64,000 nt of DNA from Microcebus murinus. Taxonomy: Eukaryota; Chordata; Mammalia; Primates; Cheirogaleidae. The first letter of the stretch is position 1. Each line of letters starts with the position of its first letter. The DNA lies in assembly GCF_040939455.1 (NCBI RefSeq), contig NC_134122.1, positions 28,737,501-28,801,500 of the forward strand, given 5' to 3'. A program made the position numbers and the translations under genes. Shown piece by piece: positions 1 to 35,560 of the stretch. The notes below the pieces were generated by a model. The model was not told the origin of the DNA. It searched no databases and was given only the letters and a program-made list of their open reading frames with translations.

Positions 1-122
1 GCTGTGAGCATTGGGTGTTCAGGACTGGCAGCGCCCTGAGGACAGGCCTGGTCAGCGGAAGCAAGGCTGAGGGAGGAAACCAAGCACCAGCGGGCGGCGC
101 CCGGGCTGGGGCGGGGCCTCAC

Positions 123-11349
<11,227 letters not shown>

Positions 11350-11700
11350 GGTCGTGCCCCTTCCTGAACCCTGCGGGCTGTCCCCCCCACCCCCCAGCGA
11401 TAAACCGTTTGTGGGAACCCCAGGAGGGCCCCTTATCAGTCCTGGCAGGCAGCCTGAGCCCAAGCTGCTCCCCCACTAAGGGTGGGGGCACAGGCCTGGC
11501 CTCAGTCCAGCCTTCCAGACGTGGCCCTGTAACCCAGGCCAGAGCACAAGGGGCTGTGTCCTCCCCTGCCAATCCCTCCACAGCCCACTCCTGCCCCTTC
11601 CCTGCAAAACAATCAATTTTTTTACTTTGGGGCAGACTTTGGCCTCTAGTTCCCGTCAGGGGTGGGGGAGGGGGCCCATTGGTGGGGGAGGGTGGAGATA
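11350..11700 (-). promoter_or_regulatory. TFR2: TFR2 5' UTR and proximal promoter region
   Basis: This is the flank directly upstream of the TFR2 start codon. The ATG context is ACCATGG. At 11432-11439 the minus strand reads CTGATAAG, a good GATA-factor site, and GATA1 is a known activator of TFR2. On the plus strand TGTGGGAA (11410-11417) fits the RBPJ core. No TATA box is evident and the start site is not determined. Confidence 0.45.
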
Positions 11701-12890
11701 TGGATGCCCCTTCCCCTCTCCTGCTTCTACTCCTCCCCGTGTCCTTGGAGACCTTTCCTAAGCCCCCCACACTTGGGGGTTCACCATGGACATCTGCCCC
11801 CTCCTTGTCTGGCTGCAGGTCCCAGTACCCAGCCCCTGTAACACATTGGCTGTCCTCCCTCCCCTGGCGCCTGCCACAGTGGGATCCTAAGCTGGAGGCG
11901 CCACAGTGGTGTGACTTGGGGGTTTGGTCTGGCCATGTGGATGTCTGTCTCTGGAATCAGGCAGAAAGGCAGGTCGCAGACCCTCACTGGCTGCTGGGGA
12001 GAAACAAGCATGGGTGGAAGCACATGGCCAGGCAGGACCAGTGAGTGTCTAGGATGAGGGTCCTGGGGTCAGGGATCTGTGGGTCAGGATCAGAGTGGGG
12101 GAGGTGGAAAGAGTCCTGGTCAAGGCATGGGTTCTCCCTGAACACCAGCACTTCTTTGGTCACCAAAGGACTTGGATCACATGGGTTTCTACCTCTGCGG
12201 GGGCTGGGACCCTCTGAAGGTCTAATGAAAACCCAGGTAACCTCACCCCGGAAACACATCACAGGCGCAAACCGCTAAGTTGTGCCTACAATTTCAGGCA
12301 AGGGGCACAGAACCCCAAGCCCCACCTAGAACCCCAGGACTAATTATGAATAGGAGGACTCAGAGGTTCCTCCAATCCCCCTTAGGTGGTAAGATGGGGA
12401 TTCCTCAGGGTCTCCCCTGGATAACCTCAGCTCCTACCCAAGACCAGAGAGAAGGTCCGAGATGCCAGGGCACACTAAGTGCCCCAGTCCCTGCCCCATG
12501 CCTGTCACCGCCAAGAGCCCCAGGGAGGAAGGCGCAGCGCAGCCCGGGCTCACCTGAGCTGCAGGTCCTAGGGAGCTCAGACACTTCTTTGAGACGGCAG
12601 GCTGGGGCTCAGGCCCCGCCCACCCACACCACGCCTCTCCAAGCTCCGCCCGCATCTGGTTCGGCCCCGCCCAACCGAGGCGCTCAAGCCCAGCGCGTGA
12701 ACCTCCCTCCCGCAGCCCTTGCCGCCCCGGCTCGGCTCTCCGTCGGGTCCTCACTGCGTGGTCCCCCGTGGGTCGCGGCCCCTCCGGAACCTGAAGAGTC
12801 CGTGGCTCCTGGGGCTGTGCCCTGGCGTGCATCACGGGATCGGCGTGTTGCCTCCCTCCCTTGCGCCCACTCCCCACGACGCCAAACTTT
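11700..12890. other. Intergenic gap between TFR2 and ACTL6B 3' ends of transcription units
   Basis: No coding sequence was recognised. The block 12500-12850 is rich in CpG and GC boxes (CCCCGCCC repeated). At 12547-12553 the minus strand carries a good splice donor (CTCAG|GTGAGCC), which could end an upstream alternative first exon of TFR2. I found no matching acceptor with a pyrimidine tract ahead of the TFR2 start codon, so this remains a guess. Confidence 0.35.
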
Positions 12891-13039
12891 TTTTTCTTAA
12901 AACATTTTTACTTCTTTTAATCCAGAAACATCACAATTTAAGAAGACGAGAGAGAACGGGAAGGGGGCGCTGTAGGCATGGGGGTTAGGGGGTTTCGATC
13001 TGCGCCAGTGGAGGCCCGGTGTGTGGGGAGGGGGCGCCC
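12890..13039 (-). terminator. ACTL6B: ACTL6B 3' UTR and poly(A) signal
   Basis: This is a short 3' UTR after the TGA at 13040-13042. The minus strand has ATTAAA at 12916-12921, the common variant poly(A) signal, followed by a T-rich/A-rich stretch. Cleavage is therefore expected near 12890-12905. The exact site is inferred. Confidence 0.6.
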
Positions 13040-26030
<12,991 letters not shown>

Positions 26031-26280
26031 AGTGCCCTCTCTGCGCGGCTCACGGCCCGTGGGCGGCGGCGGGATCAGCACCGAGGTGGCCGGACAGCTC
26101 CCGGGATCCCGGGCGGGGCGGGGCGCGCGGTGGCCAATCGGGAGGCCGGATCCCCCGCTCCTAACGGCGCCACCGATTGGCTGCGCGGCGAGACAATAAC
26201 CCGGCCGGGGTCCGCAGCTTTAAAGGGGCAGCCGCCTCCTTTCGGCAGGGCGGCGGGGAAGAGATGGGGGAAGAGGATGG
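26031..26280 (-). promoter_or_regulatory. ACTL6B: ACTL6B CpG-rich promoter
   Basis: A GC-rich, CpG-dense block immediately 5' of the ACTL6B ATG, containing GC boxes (GGGCGGGGCGGGGC) and two inverted CCAAT motifs (ATTGG at 26174-26178; CCAAT at 26135-26139). No TATA box is placed convincingly. The start site is probably within the first 100-200 bases upstream of the ATG. Confidence 0.6.
26074..26101 (+). promoter_or_regulatory. Candidate non-canonical REST/NRSF (RE1) site with expanded spacing
   Basis: ATCAGCACC (26074-26082) matches the left RE1 half-site and GGACAGCTCC (26092-26101) matches the right half-site with one mismatch. They are in the correct order and on the same strand, but 9 bases lie between them instead of 2. 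REST is known to bind split sites with several extra bases between halves. The position, about 45 bases 5' of the start codon of a neuron-only gene, fits repression in non-neuronal cells. Binding itself is inferred. Confidence 0.5.
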
Positions 26281-27639
26281 CAAGGCCATGGAGACTGACC
26301 CTAAGGAGCAGGCAGCAGGAAAGAGATGGAGACCTTGTCCAACCGGGACTTGAGCTCCGCAGGATGACTGATGGGGCCCCCACTCCCTTACTTTTTAAAA
26401 TGAGATCGGGGAAAGGGTCGTCCATCCTCAGGCTCAGAGCAAGGTCTGCCACCTCCAGGCCTGAATAAAATCACCAGGAGAGGGAGGGAAGGGAAGACTG
26501 AGAGAAGGGGGTGCAGGAGGGGGTGTGTCTCCATCTCTTCCTGTTTTTTTTTTTTTTCCTCCTTTGTCTTTCTGTTGACCCCTCTTTCCTTCACCTACCA
26601 CCTGGTGCCTGGGCACATACTCACATAGGCACTCAGGTAAACCGGCTTTAGCTCCCTTTCCCATCTGTCTGTCTTCAGCACCCTGTTGTCCCGGGGAAGC
26701 ATTTATCAGGAGAGTTTTCTCCTGATAGCCCAGGTTCTTCTGGGCTGCCGGCACCACCAGCGCAGCAGTTTTGGTAGCGAAGGTGAAAGAGCAGCTCTGA
26801 CAACCTGAGTGAGCTGAGAGACTCTATGTGAGCGTGTGTGTAAATATCTTCCTGTATGTATGTGTTTATGTGTGTGTGCATATGCACATGTAAATACATG
26901 TGTGTTAGGGACACTCCTACCTACTTGTTTGGGGGTGGGGAGAGAATTGAGGCCAAAGATGGCACAGGAAGAGGGTACTGTGTGATAACTGCATGTCCCT
27001 GAAAGTTCTCTGCTTACCAGATGCCCACTCTGGAAGCCACCCCACACTCCCCAAGCCAAAGGACAGTTGGTTTGAGCTAACTCATTGGTTACCTACTGGT
27101 GACAGTGGCATTTCACATGCCTAGGGATGGTTCAGAGTTCAGGTCTGGCACCCCACACTGAGAAGGTCCAGGCTTCAGTGGGACTGGTGAGCAGAGGAGA
27201 GAGCTGGCTCGGTAGCTGGGAAATTGAGATTGTCCATAGTGACCCTAGGTAGGTGATTGACCTCTCTATAACATTGAGGATTGGTTGAATTAATTGGATG
27301 AGCCTCTTAACCTCTCTGCACTTGCATTTCTTCATCTTTCAAAATGCAGAGGTGAGGATTAAAGGAAAGCTGGAAGGGAAAGTGATTCTATTAATGGCTT
27401 GCACCACTCCTTTTGTTGACATTTAATGATGTTGGCTCACTTCCCATGGAGTTCATCTTATTAATTCCCACTATTCCTTCTCTCCATCCCTCAAGCCATC
27501 TTATCTCAGATTCAGAAACTTTCCCACTCAGAAGAAACCTTACTGATAATGGATCAAATCCTAGGATTTTTTTTTCTTCACAGAGACAGGGTTTTGAGAC
27601 TTTAATATTATTATGCATAAGTTAGAAAAAAAAAAAAAA

Positions 27640-27640
<1 letters not shown>
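26281..27640. other. Intergenic, no gene recognised
   Basis: The stretch holds a poly-T run (26545-26559), TG-rich simple sequence (about 26830-26915) and a degraded MIR-like segment (about 27225-27370: tRNA-SINE phrases such as CCTCTTAACCTCTCTGCAC and CTTCATCTTTCAAAATG). Nothing coding was recognised. Confidence 0.5.
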
Positions 27641-28220
<580 letters not shown>

Positions 28221-28224
28221 AAAT

Positions 28225-28558
28225 TTTTTTTTTTTTCTTGAGACAGAGTCTCGCTGTATTGCCCAGGCTAGAGTGAGTGCCGTGGCGTCAGTCTAGCTCA
28301 CAGCAACCTCAAACTCCTGGCTCAAGCAATCCTCCTGCCTCAGCCTCCCAAGTAGCTGGGACTACAGGCATGCGCCACCATGCCCGGCTAATTTTTTGTA
28401 TATATATATATTAGTTGGCCAATTAATTTCTTTCTATTTATAGTAGAGACGGGGTCTCGCTCTTGCTCAGGGTGGTTTCGAACTCCTGACCTCGAGCAAT
28501 CCGCCCGCCTCGGCCTCCCAGAGAGCTAGGATTACAGGCGTGAGCCACGGCGCCCGGC
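28225..28558 (-). repeat. Alu-family SINE (strepsirrhine type), minus orientation
   Basis: Near-consensus copy with CpG-rich right end (GAGCCACGGCGCCCGGC), implying recent insertion. Confidence 0.93.
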
Positions 28559-29106
28559 AAAATTTTTTAAAAATTTAAAAATTCTAGTGTATGACAGAAG
28601 TGGCTAAGGCATAGTAATTAATACATTTCACTTGTCTATTCATTGATTCAACAAACATCTTTTATGCCTACTGTGTGGCAGGCACTGTGCTAGGCATGGG
28701 AGGGAACCCTGAAGTGCTTAAGATACAGTGTACCCCTGTTCTCAAGGAGTTTTGGTGCCGTGGGGAGCACAGACGTGCACAAAAGTGAGATGAGATGGAG
28801 GCCAGAGGAGGGAGGGGCTACCTGTCTCTGAGAGTCCAGGAAGGCTTCTAGAAGTGAAATTTGAGTTCAACTGTGAAGGATGAAGAGGGATTCATAGACG
28901 AAAAGGTGGAAATAGTCTTCCACACAGAAAGCAGCATGTGCAAAGGTCTAGAGACATGAAAACTTCCAGAATACATGGAAATAGAGGCTTGGTCTAGAAG
29001 GAGGGTTAGATATGAGCTGACAGCAGAGGCCAAGGCTGGTGTCAGGGGGAGACGAGGCTGGAAAATAATCAAAGGCCAACTGCTTTGTGTCTGCAACTCT
29101 GTTTTT

Positions 29107-29659
29107 TGTTTTGTTTTGTTTTGTTTTGTTTGAGACAGAGTCTCACTCTGTTTCCCAGACTAGAGGGCCATGGCGTCAGCCTTGCTCACAGCTACATCAA
29201 ACACCTGGGCTCTGCCGCGCTCAGTGGCTCAGTGGCTCAGTGGCTAGGACGCCTGTAGTCCTAGTACTCTGGGAGGCCAAGGTGGACAGATCGTTTCAGC
29301 TCAGGAGTTTGAGACCAGCCTGAGCAAGAGCGAGACCCCATCTCTACTAAAAAACAGAAAGAAACTAGCTTGCTAACTAAAAATATATAGAAAAATTAGC
29401 CAGGCATGGTGGTGCATACCTGTAGTCCCAGCTACTCGGGAGGCTGAGGCAGAGGATTGCTTGAGCCCAGAAGTTTGAGGTTGCTGTGATCTAGGGTGAC
29501 ACCACAGCACTCTAGCCAGGGCAACAGAGCCAGACTCTGTCTCAAAACAAACAAACAAACAAACAAGCAAAAAGCCCTCCTGGGCTCAAGCGATCCTCCT
29601 GCCTCAGCCTCCTGAGTAGCTGGGACTACAGGCATGTGCCACCATGCCTGGTTAATTTT

Positions 29660-29692
<33 letters not shown>

Positions 29693-29845
29693 TTTTAGTT
29701 GTCCAGCTAATTTCTTTCTATTTTTTTAGTAGAGATGGATATCCCTCTTGCTCAGGCTGGTCTCCAACTCCTGAGCTCAAATGATCCACCTGTCTCAGCC
29801 TCCCAGAGTGCTACTATCACAGGCGTGAGCCACCACGCCCAGCCG
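29107..29845 (-). repeat. Alu-family SINE carrying a second SINE inside
   Basis: The outer element is bounded by a perfect 14-base duplication GCAACTCTGTTTTT (29093-29106, 29846-29859). Its sequence is interrupted after CACCTGGGCTC by a plus-strand SINE. A TA-rich run (29659-29695) lies in its linker. Confidence 0.93.
29213..29578 (+). repeat. Inner Alu-family SINE with triplicated 5' unit
   Basis: Plus-orientation copy inserted in the outer SINE, flanked by CCTGGGCTC (29204-29212, 29579-29587). Its 5' end contains GCTCAGTG repeated three times (29218-29241), an unusual local expansion of the A-box region. Confidence 0.88.
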
Positions 29846-29859
29846 GCAACTCTGTTTTT

Positions 29860-31145
29860 ATTTAGAAGACACAAAGCATCTATTATATGCTAGGCATTGT
29901 TATAAATGCCTTACAAATATTAAATCATTTAATCTTCATAACAACCCAATTATTATCCCCATTTTGCAGGGGAAACAAAGGCGTATAGACTTGCCCAAAG
30001 TCACTCAGCTGGTGACAAGGATGAGATTGGAACTGAGACATGTGAAAAGTGTGATCCTGGCACAAGTGTTGTCATGTTTTTATTCATTCCATAAATGTTC
30101 TCTATGTGCCTCATAGGCACTGGGAATAAAATGGCTCATAGAACTTGATGTGACTCTTGTAGAGTTTAATGTCCATACAGGAAGATGGATGATTGATTAA
30201 TTCAGTAAAGTCAGCTGGAGGTTCTCACTTTCCATGCCCACCTTCAACTTGGCCAAACCTAAGCACCTGGTAGTGATGTCCAAGGTGCTACGGCCAGGTT
30301 CAGGCCTCCAGACCCCAGGTCTTGGCATCGATTTGGCATCTTGTGAGGGTCTCTTCCATGCGGGCTGAGCTGTCTCCCAGCCTTCTGCCAAATAAGCCAA
30401 GAGCCTTGGCTTCCCAGGGAGCCCCTGGCCCAGTGCAGGTGGCAAGTGCCCAGAAATACAGAGTCCAGTAAAGGCTACAATAGGAACGAAGCCAGTATTG
30501 CAGTGGGCACAAACAACAGTGTGGTCAGGAGGCAATATTGAAACTAAGCCCTAGAAAATGTCCCAAATTTTTCTGGCAGACAAGGAAGTGGAGTTGAAGC
30601 GGGGGATGGATGGCATTCTGAGTCGAGGGGACAAGACCCAGCCTGAGTGTCATGCAAAGAAGTTGGCCCTTCTCATGGAATCACTGGGGAACTACAGCAT
30701 GATTTGGAACAGGAAAGTTAGCCACCCAATTTGCATTTTAGTAAGATATCTCTGGCAGCTATTTGGTAGGTTGATTAGAGAGGAACTCTCCTAGAGGCCA
30801 GGAAAAAGCAAGAACCATGGTGACAGTAGCTGGCAAACAGTAGAAGGGACAGGATTTAATCAATATTCAAGAGGTAGCATGAACATGATGTATCCAGCAA
30901 TGACGTAGACTGCTATCCTTACACCAATAACCATTGCCCTCTTTGTTTATTAATTATGTTTTAGCTGCATACATGGCTAGAGACTACACAGCCCAGCCTT
31001 CCTTGCACCTGGTCAACTTCTGAGCAGTGGTGTCCTTGATCAGGAAAGAACTTGTGCTTCTCACCCACCCCACTTTCCAATGGGTGAGATTCAGATATGA
31101 TGGTGACTGCTGCCTGGGCTATGTTGGACAGAGATGGAAGCCTTT
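29860..31145. other. Intergenic, no gene recognised
   Basis: At about 29870-30055 there is an ancient MIR-age repeat (GCTAGGCATTG; TTTTGCAGGGGAAACAAAGG; CACTCAGCTGGTGACAAGGA). The rest (30060-31140) is unique or unrecognised. Confidence 0.4.
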
Positions 31146-31146
31146 T

Positions 31147-31443
31147 TTTTTCTTTTCCTTTTTGAGATGGAGTCTCACTCTGTCATTCTGGCTAGAGTGC
31201 AGTGGCGTCATCACAGATCCCTGCAACCTCAAATTCCTGGGCTCAAGTGATCCTCCTGCCTCAGCTTCCCAGGTAGCTGGGACTACAGGCACACATGCCA
31301 TAACACCTGGCTAATTTTTTATTTTTAGTAGAGATGGGGTCTGGCTCTTGCTCAGGCTGGTCTTGAACTCCTGAGCTTAAGCGATCCTCCTACTTTGGCC
31401 TCCAAGAGTGCCAGGATTACAGGCATGAACCATGGCGCCTGGC
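31147..31443 (-). repeat. Alu-family SINE, minus orientation
   Basis: Older dimeric Alu without the long strepsirrhine linker (CTAATTTTTTATTTTTAGTA), flanked by a short GAAGCC/GAAAGCC repeat. Confidence 0.88.
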
Positions 31444-32481
31444 TTGAAAGCCACATATTGAAGATGGCAGGGATGCCCCACAGTCCTGGATTATCTATTT
31501 TGGGATTGTGCTTAAGTCACTGAATTTTGGGGATTCTTTGTTATAGCAGCTTGGACTATACCTTAATTGTTGACCATCCTTTGGCTTTGGGGAATGAGGG
31601 AGTGCAAAACTCCTGAGTGGATGGTGGTGCTGCTAACTGGGCCAAGAGATCCAGGAGAGGGATAGGGCTAGGCAATGTGGGGTGTGGAGAAAGATGATTT
31701 AGTTTTGAATATGTTGGGTATGAGATGTCTGTGAATAGCAGTGTGTGGTAAACATTTTAACAACCATGGAAGGGGAAGCCCTGATCTGAAGCATTTGCCA
31801 ATTTGCATGATGTAAATACTCCCACCATGGATGAATTCAAATTACCACTATCAACATGACTTTGCTGAATGAGGGGTTGGGAAGAGAAGTGCACAATGGG
31901 CTCCTGTGAGCTGGCACGAGCTGACACCAGCACAGTACTGTCCCTGAGCATCCAAGTGGAGATACTCCATCTGCAGTTGGACATGTACCACGTCTGCACA
32001 TGGGGAAATGACATTTGGGCTGGAGATGGGGGTTGGAGAGTTATGAGCCATTATGAGGTAAAGTCACAGTAGTGGATAAAGTCACTGACGAATAATGTGA
32101 AGAGATTGAGGAGGCCAAAGTGTCAGCATTCTGGAAAAAACAACAGAGGTTTTTTGTTTTGTTTTGTTTTTTTACAGAATGCCCTGAGGAGGAGGAGAGG
32201 CCAAGAGAGAACAGTTAGAGGAAGGAGGTCCTGGGACCCATCAGAGCCAGGTCTTCCACTTGTGCTCCAGGGCTTCTACTTTCTCAGACAAGTTGGTTAC
32301 CTATTGGTCATCCCCACCACCTGTAGCCTTCCCCCTCCCTCTCTCCTACTGTCCTTCCCAGTATCATCTAAGCTGGCTCCCATCAAAAACCAAATATCTG
32401 GCAATGGTTCCTCGAAGGGACCTTGGAAACAGTCCTTTCCAATGTATGTTCATGTGTCAGACCTTGTGCTCTCCCCAGTCT
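31444..32481. other. Intergenic, unassigned
   Basis: No gene was recognised. The block at about 31750-32060 is suggestive of an old repeat (CACCAGCACAGTACTGTCCC), but I cannot name it. Confidence 0.35.
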
Positions 32482-32862
32482 AGGATCCAGATAGGTATGT
32501 GCAGTGCCTTTGGAAAGCCCCAGGGCACTGTGGCCAGGGTTCACATTGACCAAGTCGTCGCGTCCATCCGCACTAAACTGCAGAACAAAGAGCATGTGAT
32601 TGAGGCCCTGCACAAGGCCAAGTTCAAGGCCCCTGGCCACCAGAAGATCCACATCTCAAAGAAGTGGGGCTTTACCAAGTTTAATGCAGATGAGTCTGAA
32701 GACATGGTGACTAAGAAGCAGCTCATCCCAGATGGCTGTGGAGTCAAATACATCCCCAATCATGGCCCTGTGGACAAGCGGCAGACCCTGCGCTCATGAG
32801 GGCTTCATCTGTGCTGCCCCTCCTTACTTATGCCCACCAATAAATCCTACTTCCTGTCCACC

Positions 32863-32889
<27 letters not shown>
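32482..32889 (+). pseudogene. RPL10 processed pseudogene, 5'-truncated
   Basis: A reading frame without introns (from about 32482 to the TGA at 32797-32799) matches the C-terminal half of ribosomal protein L10: [44 protein letters not shown] and [12 protein letters not shown] are clear. It is followed by an L10-like 3' UTR, AATAAA at 32839-32844 and a 27-base A tail (32863-32889), the hallmarks of retroposition. The N-terminal half is absent. The C-terminal residues have drifted ([11 protein letters not shown] where L10 has GPLDKWRALHS), and several charged changes occur. The frame has no stop, but there is no start of its own and no sign of function. Confidence 0.93.
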
Positions 32890-32893
<4 letters not shown>

Positions 32894-32894
32894 G

Positions 32895-33685
32895 CCCAAA
32901 TATCCGGACTCTACATTCTCTTCCACTGTTGTCCTAGATTTCTATACCCCACTCCAAGCCAAGATTCCCAAAGCCCTGGTCACTCGCTGTCTCCACTGCC
33001 TCATTTCTCACTCACCTGCAGCTCACTGCAAGTAGAGCCGTGGCAGCCATTGCAAATGCTCTGGACAAAGTTACCAGCGGCCTCTACGGTATCCAATCCT
33101 TTGCACATTTCTCAGCCCAGTCTTGCTTCATCTCTCTGCAGCGTTCGACGCAGCTTACCATTTCCTCTTTGGAACACTCTTTTCTTTTGGGTTCTAGAAC
33201 TCCCCATTCTCCTGATTTCCTTCTTAGCTCTCTCGCTTCTCCTTTGGCAGCTTGTTCTCCAGCTGACCTCTAAATGTTGGAGTTCCTCAGAGCTTGGTCT
33301 TAGGCCATCTCATCTTTTCCCTGAGCCTCTTTATGACTTCATCTACTCAAATGTGCCACTCGCTCTCGGGGCTCTATTCCAATTCAGATTTCTCCACTGA
33401 TGCCCAGACCTGCTTCTATAGCTGCCTATTGAACATTTCTCCTGACACTTCATGGGCACCTCAAATCGAAAACTGCCGAATCTGAAACTCTTGATCTTGC
33501 CCCCAAATGTATCCACGCTCAGCCATTCTATTCCCAGTAAACAGCACCTCCAGGCCACCAGCATGAATTGTTATTTCAGTGCCCATTTACCTACCATCTG
33601 TGCCCTGTTGTTCACAGTTGTATCCTAATTGCCTAGGACGGGGCCTGATACATTATTAGGGCTCAGTAAACATTAGCTGAGCGAG
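32895..33685 (+). repeat. L2 LINE 3' portion
   Basis: About 0.8 kb of recognisable L2 text in plus orientation (GCCTCATTTCTCACTCACCT; TCTTGATCTTGCCCCCAAAT; GGCTCAGTAAACATT). It directly follows the A tail of the RPL10 pseudogene. Confidence 0.75.
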
Positions 33686-33744
33686 CTAAAACAGGAAAAC
33701 ATATCACAGAAACCAAAGTGAGAGGAAGCAGCATCAGATGCCCT

Positions 33745-33890
33745 ATAGAGATTGACAAAATTGTGTTCTAGTCCTCAGCTGCTAATTTTCTAAGTGACTT
33801 TAGGTAAGTCACTGTGCCTGTCTGTAGATTGAGGAAATTGAAGTAAATTATCTATGAGGCCCCTTCCAAATTCTAACACCTATTATCTAT
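33745..33890 (+). repeat. MIR element
   Basis: Core phrases CTAAGTGACTTTAGGTAAGT and GAGGCCCCTTCCAAATTCTA are typical of MIR SINEs. Confidence 0.7.
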
Positions 33891-33990
33891 TGGTAATATA
33901 TCATTGAATTGGTAGGTGTACATCCATAGAATTTGTGCATAACTAAGAATGCGACTGTTTTTCTTATTTTCTTTAAAAATTTATGCTTTT

Positions 33991-34338
33991 AGGCTGGGCG
34001 TGGTGGCTCACGCCTGTAATCCTAGCTCTCTGGGAGGCTGAGGCGGGCGGATAGCTCAAGGTCAGGAGTTTGAAACCAGCCTGAGCAAGAGTGAGACCCT
34101 GTCTCTACCATAAATAGAAAGAAATTAATTGGCCAACTAATATATATAGAAAAAATTAGCCGGGCATGGTGGCACCTGCCTATAGTCCCAGCTACTTGGG
34201 AGGCTGAGTCAGGAGGATTGCTTGAGCCCAGGAGTTTGAGGTTGCTGTGAGCTAGGCTGATGCCATGGCACTCACTCTAGCCTGGGCAACAAAGTGAGAC
34301 TCTGTCTCAAAAAACAAAAAAAACAAAAAACAAAAAAC
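33991..34338 (+). repeat. Alu-family SINE (strepsirrhine type), last before the SINE-free gap
   Basis: Full-length copy flanked by TTATGCTTTT (33981-33990, 34339-34348). Confidence 0.93.
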
Positions 34339-34929
34339 TTATGCTTTTGGAAAATATTTGTACCGCCTTTAACAGAGACTAAATGAATAGCGTATTGTGA
34401 TACTTTAAAATTGCAAGGAATCAGTGGAGGCTATTCGTTGACTTGAAATTTCTAAAACATTTTCACAATCTATGGTATCTCAATAGTCCAAGAGATTTGC
34501 AGGGCAGATGGGCCCTCAACACTCCCATTTAACAGGTGTGGAAACGGAAGCAGGCCTATGCTTACATTCTTGTCCCATTATTGGAATGGTCCCCAGGGGG
34601 ATTCCATCTAGAAGCTGGTATAGATGTACTGTAATTGCACAGCGAAGTCGTTAAGGCAGTCTGAGTTCATATCTTAACTCTGTAGCCTTCGGTCTAGTTC
34701 CACTGCTAGAAAAGGGGTAATGCTAGCACTTAACTTCACAGTGTTGCGGGATTAATAACATAAGTATGGAACTCAATAAGTGAGTTGCTATTATGGTGGC
34801 ATGCGACTCTGTAAAGGGGTCTACAAAAACCTGGGCAACGCTAAGGAACTGTCTGTGCAGGATTCTTATGGCATTCCCAGGGGTCTGCACCAGCCTCCAC
34901 CCGCCCTTGCTCAGGGGACGATTAGAATC

Positions 34930-35560
34930 ACTGTTCTTTCCTTCTACTGCCTGGAGGTGGGCCCTGTCCTCAGCCAGTCCGGATTTCTCAGGCTCCGCCC
35001 CCCTAAGAGGGGCGGGGCCTCTCCAGGCGGGGGCGTGGTCCAACTGAGAACTGGGGCGTCGAGCTCCCCTTCCCAGTCTGCATCCACCCAATCCGGGAGG
35101 GGCTGGAGGTCTATCACGTGACCAGAGAGCCGTCTCACCCTCCCCTATGCCTGTACCACTTCTGCCAGCCCCAGGGGGACACCTTAATCCTTCCGGAAAG
35201 CAAAACATTTTTTTTTGGTCGATTTGCGTCGAAATAGTGTGACATGCTATCTTTGTTGTGACTGAGTCAGTCTTTGCCCCTTAAGTGGTGTTTTCTCTTC
35301 TGGCATTCCCCCACTAAGTAGTTGGTATCGTCCAGCCGGGCCCTGGGCGCGGCGGCGACGGCCGCGTCACTGGCGGGCGGGATCCCTCCGCTCTGGGGAG
35401 AGCAGCGCTGGACGGTTGAGTTGGGGTGACTGAGGAAATCCATCCGCGTCGCCGCCGCTGCCGCCTCCGCCGCGGAGGAAGACAGGACCTCCCGCGCTCC
35501 TCTAGCGACCCCTTCGCAGAGTCCCACCGCCACAGGTACCTCCGCTGACAAAAGGAGTCC
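34930..35560 (+). promoter_or_regulatory. GNB2: GNB2 CpG-island promoter
   Basis: CpG-dense block with GC boxes (GGGGCGGGGCC near 35010, GGGGGCGTGG near 35030), a TCACGTGA E-box at 35114-35121 and an AP-1/MARE-like palindrome TGACTGAGTCAG at 35259-35270. It ends at a likely first-exon donor (CCACAG|GTACCT at 35535/35536). The exact start site is not visible. I place it between about 35160 and 35480. Confidence 0.55.
35340..35535 (+). other. GNB2: GNB2 non-coding first exon (start approximate)
   Basis: GC-rich untranslated sequence (GCCGCCGCTGCCGCCTCCGCC near 35450) that ends in a good donor, CACAG|GTACCT. Splicing from here to the acceptor CCCCCAG|GCC at 37757/37758 gives the 5' UTR that precedes the ATG. 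The 3' boundary is visible; the 5' boundary is a guess. Confidence 0.45.

Noticed and set aside
12547..12760. Upstream alternative first exon of TFR2
   Set aside because: A good minus-strand donor exists, but no convincing acceptor lies before the TFR2 start codon. It is mentioned only as a possibility in the intergenic entry.
32260..32799. A 179-residue protein containing the L10-like half
   Set aside because: The first 75 or so codons are unrelated flanking sequence. The A tail and truncation show a processed pseudogene, not a fusion gene.
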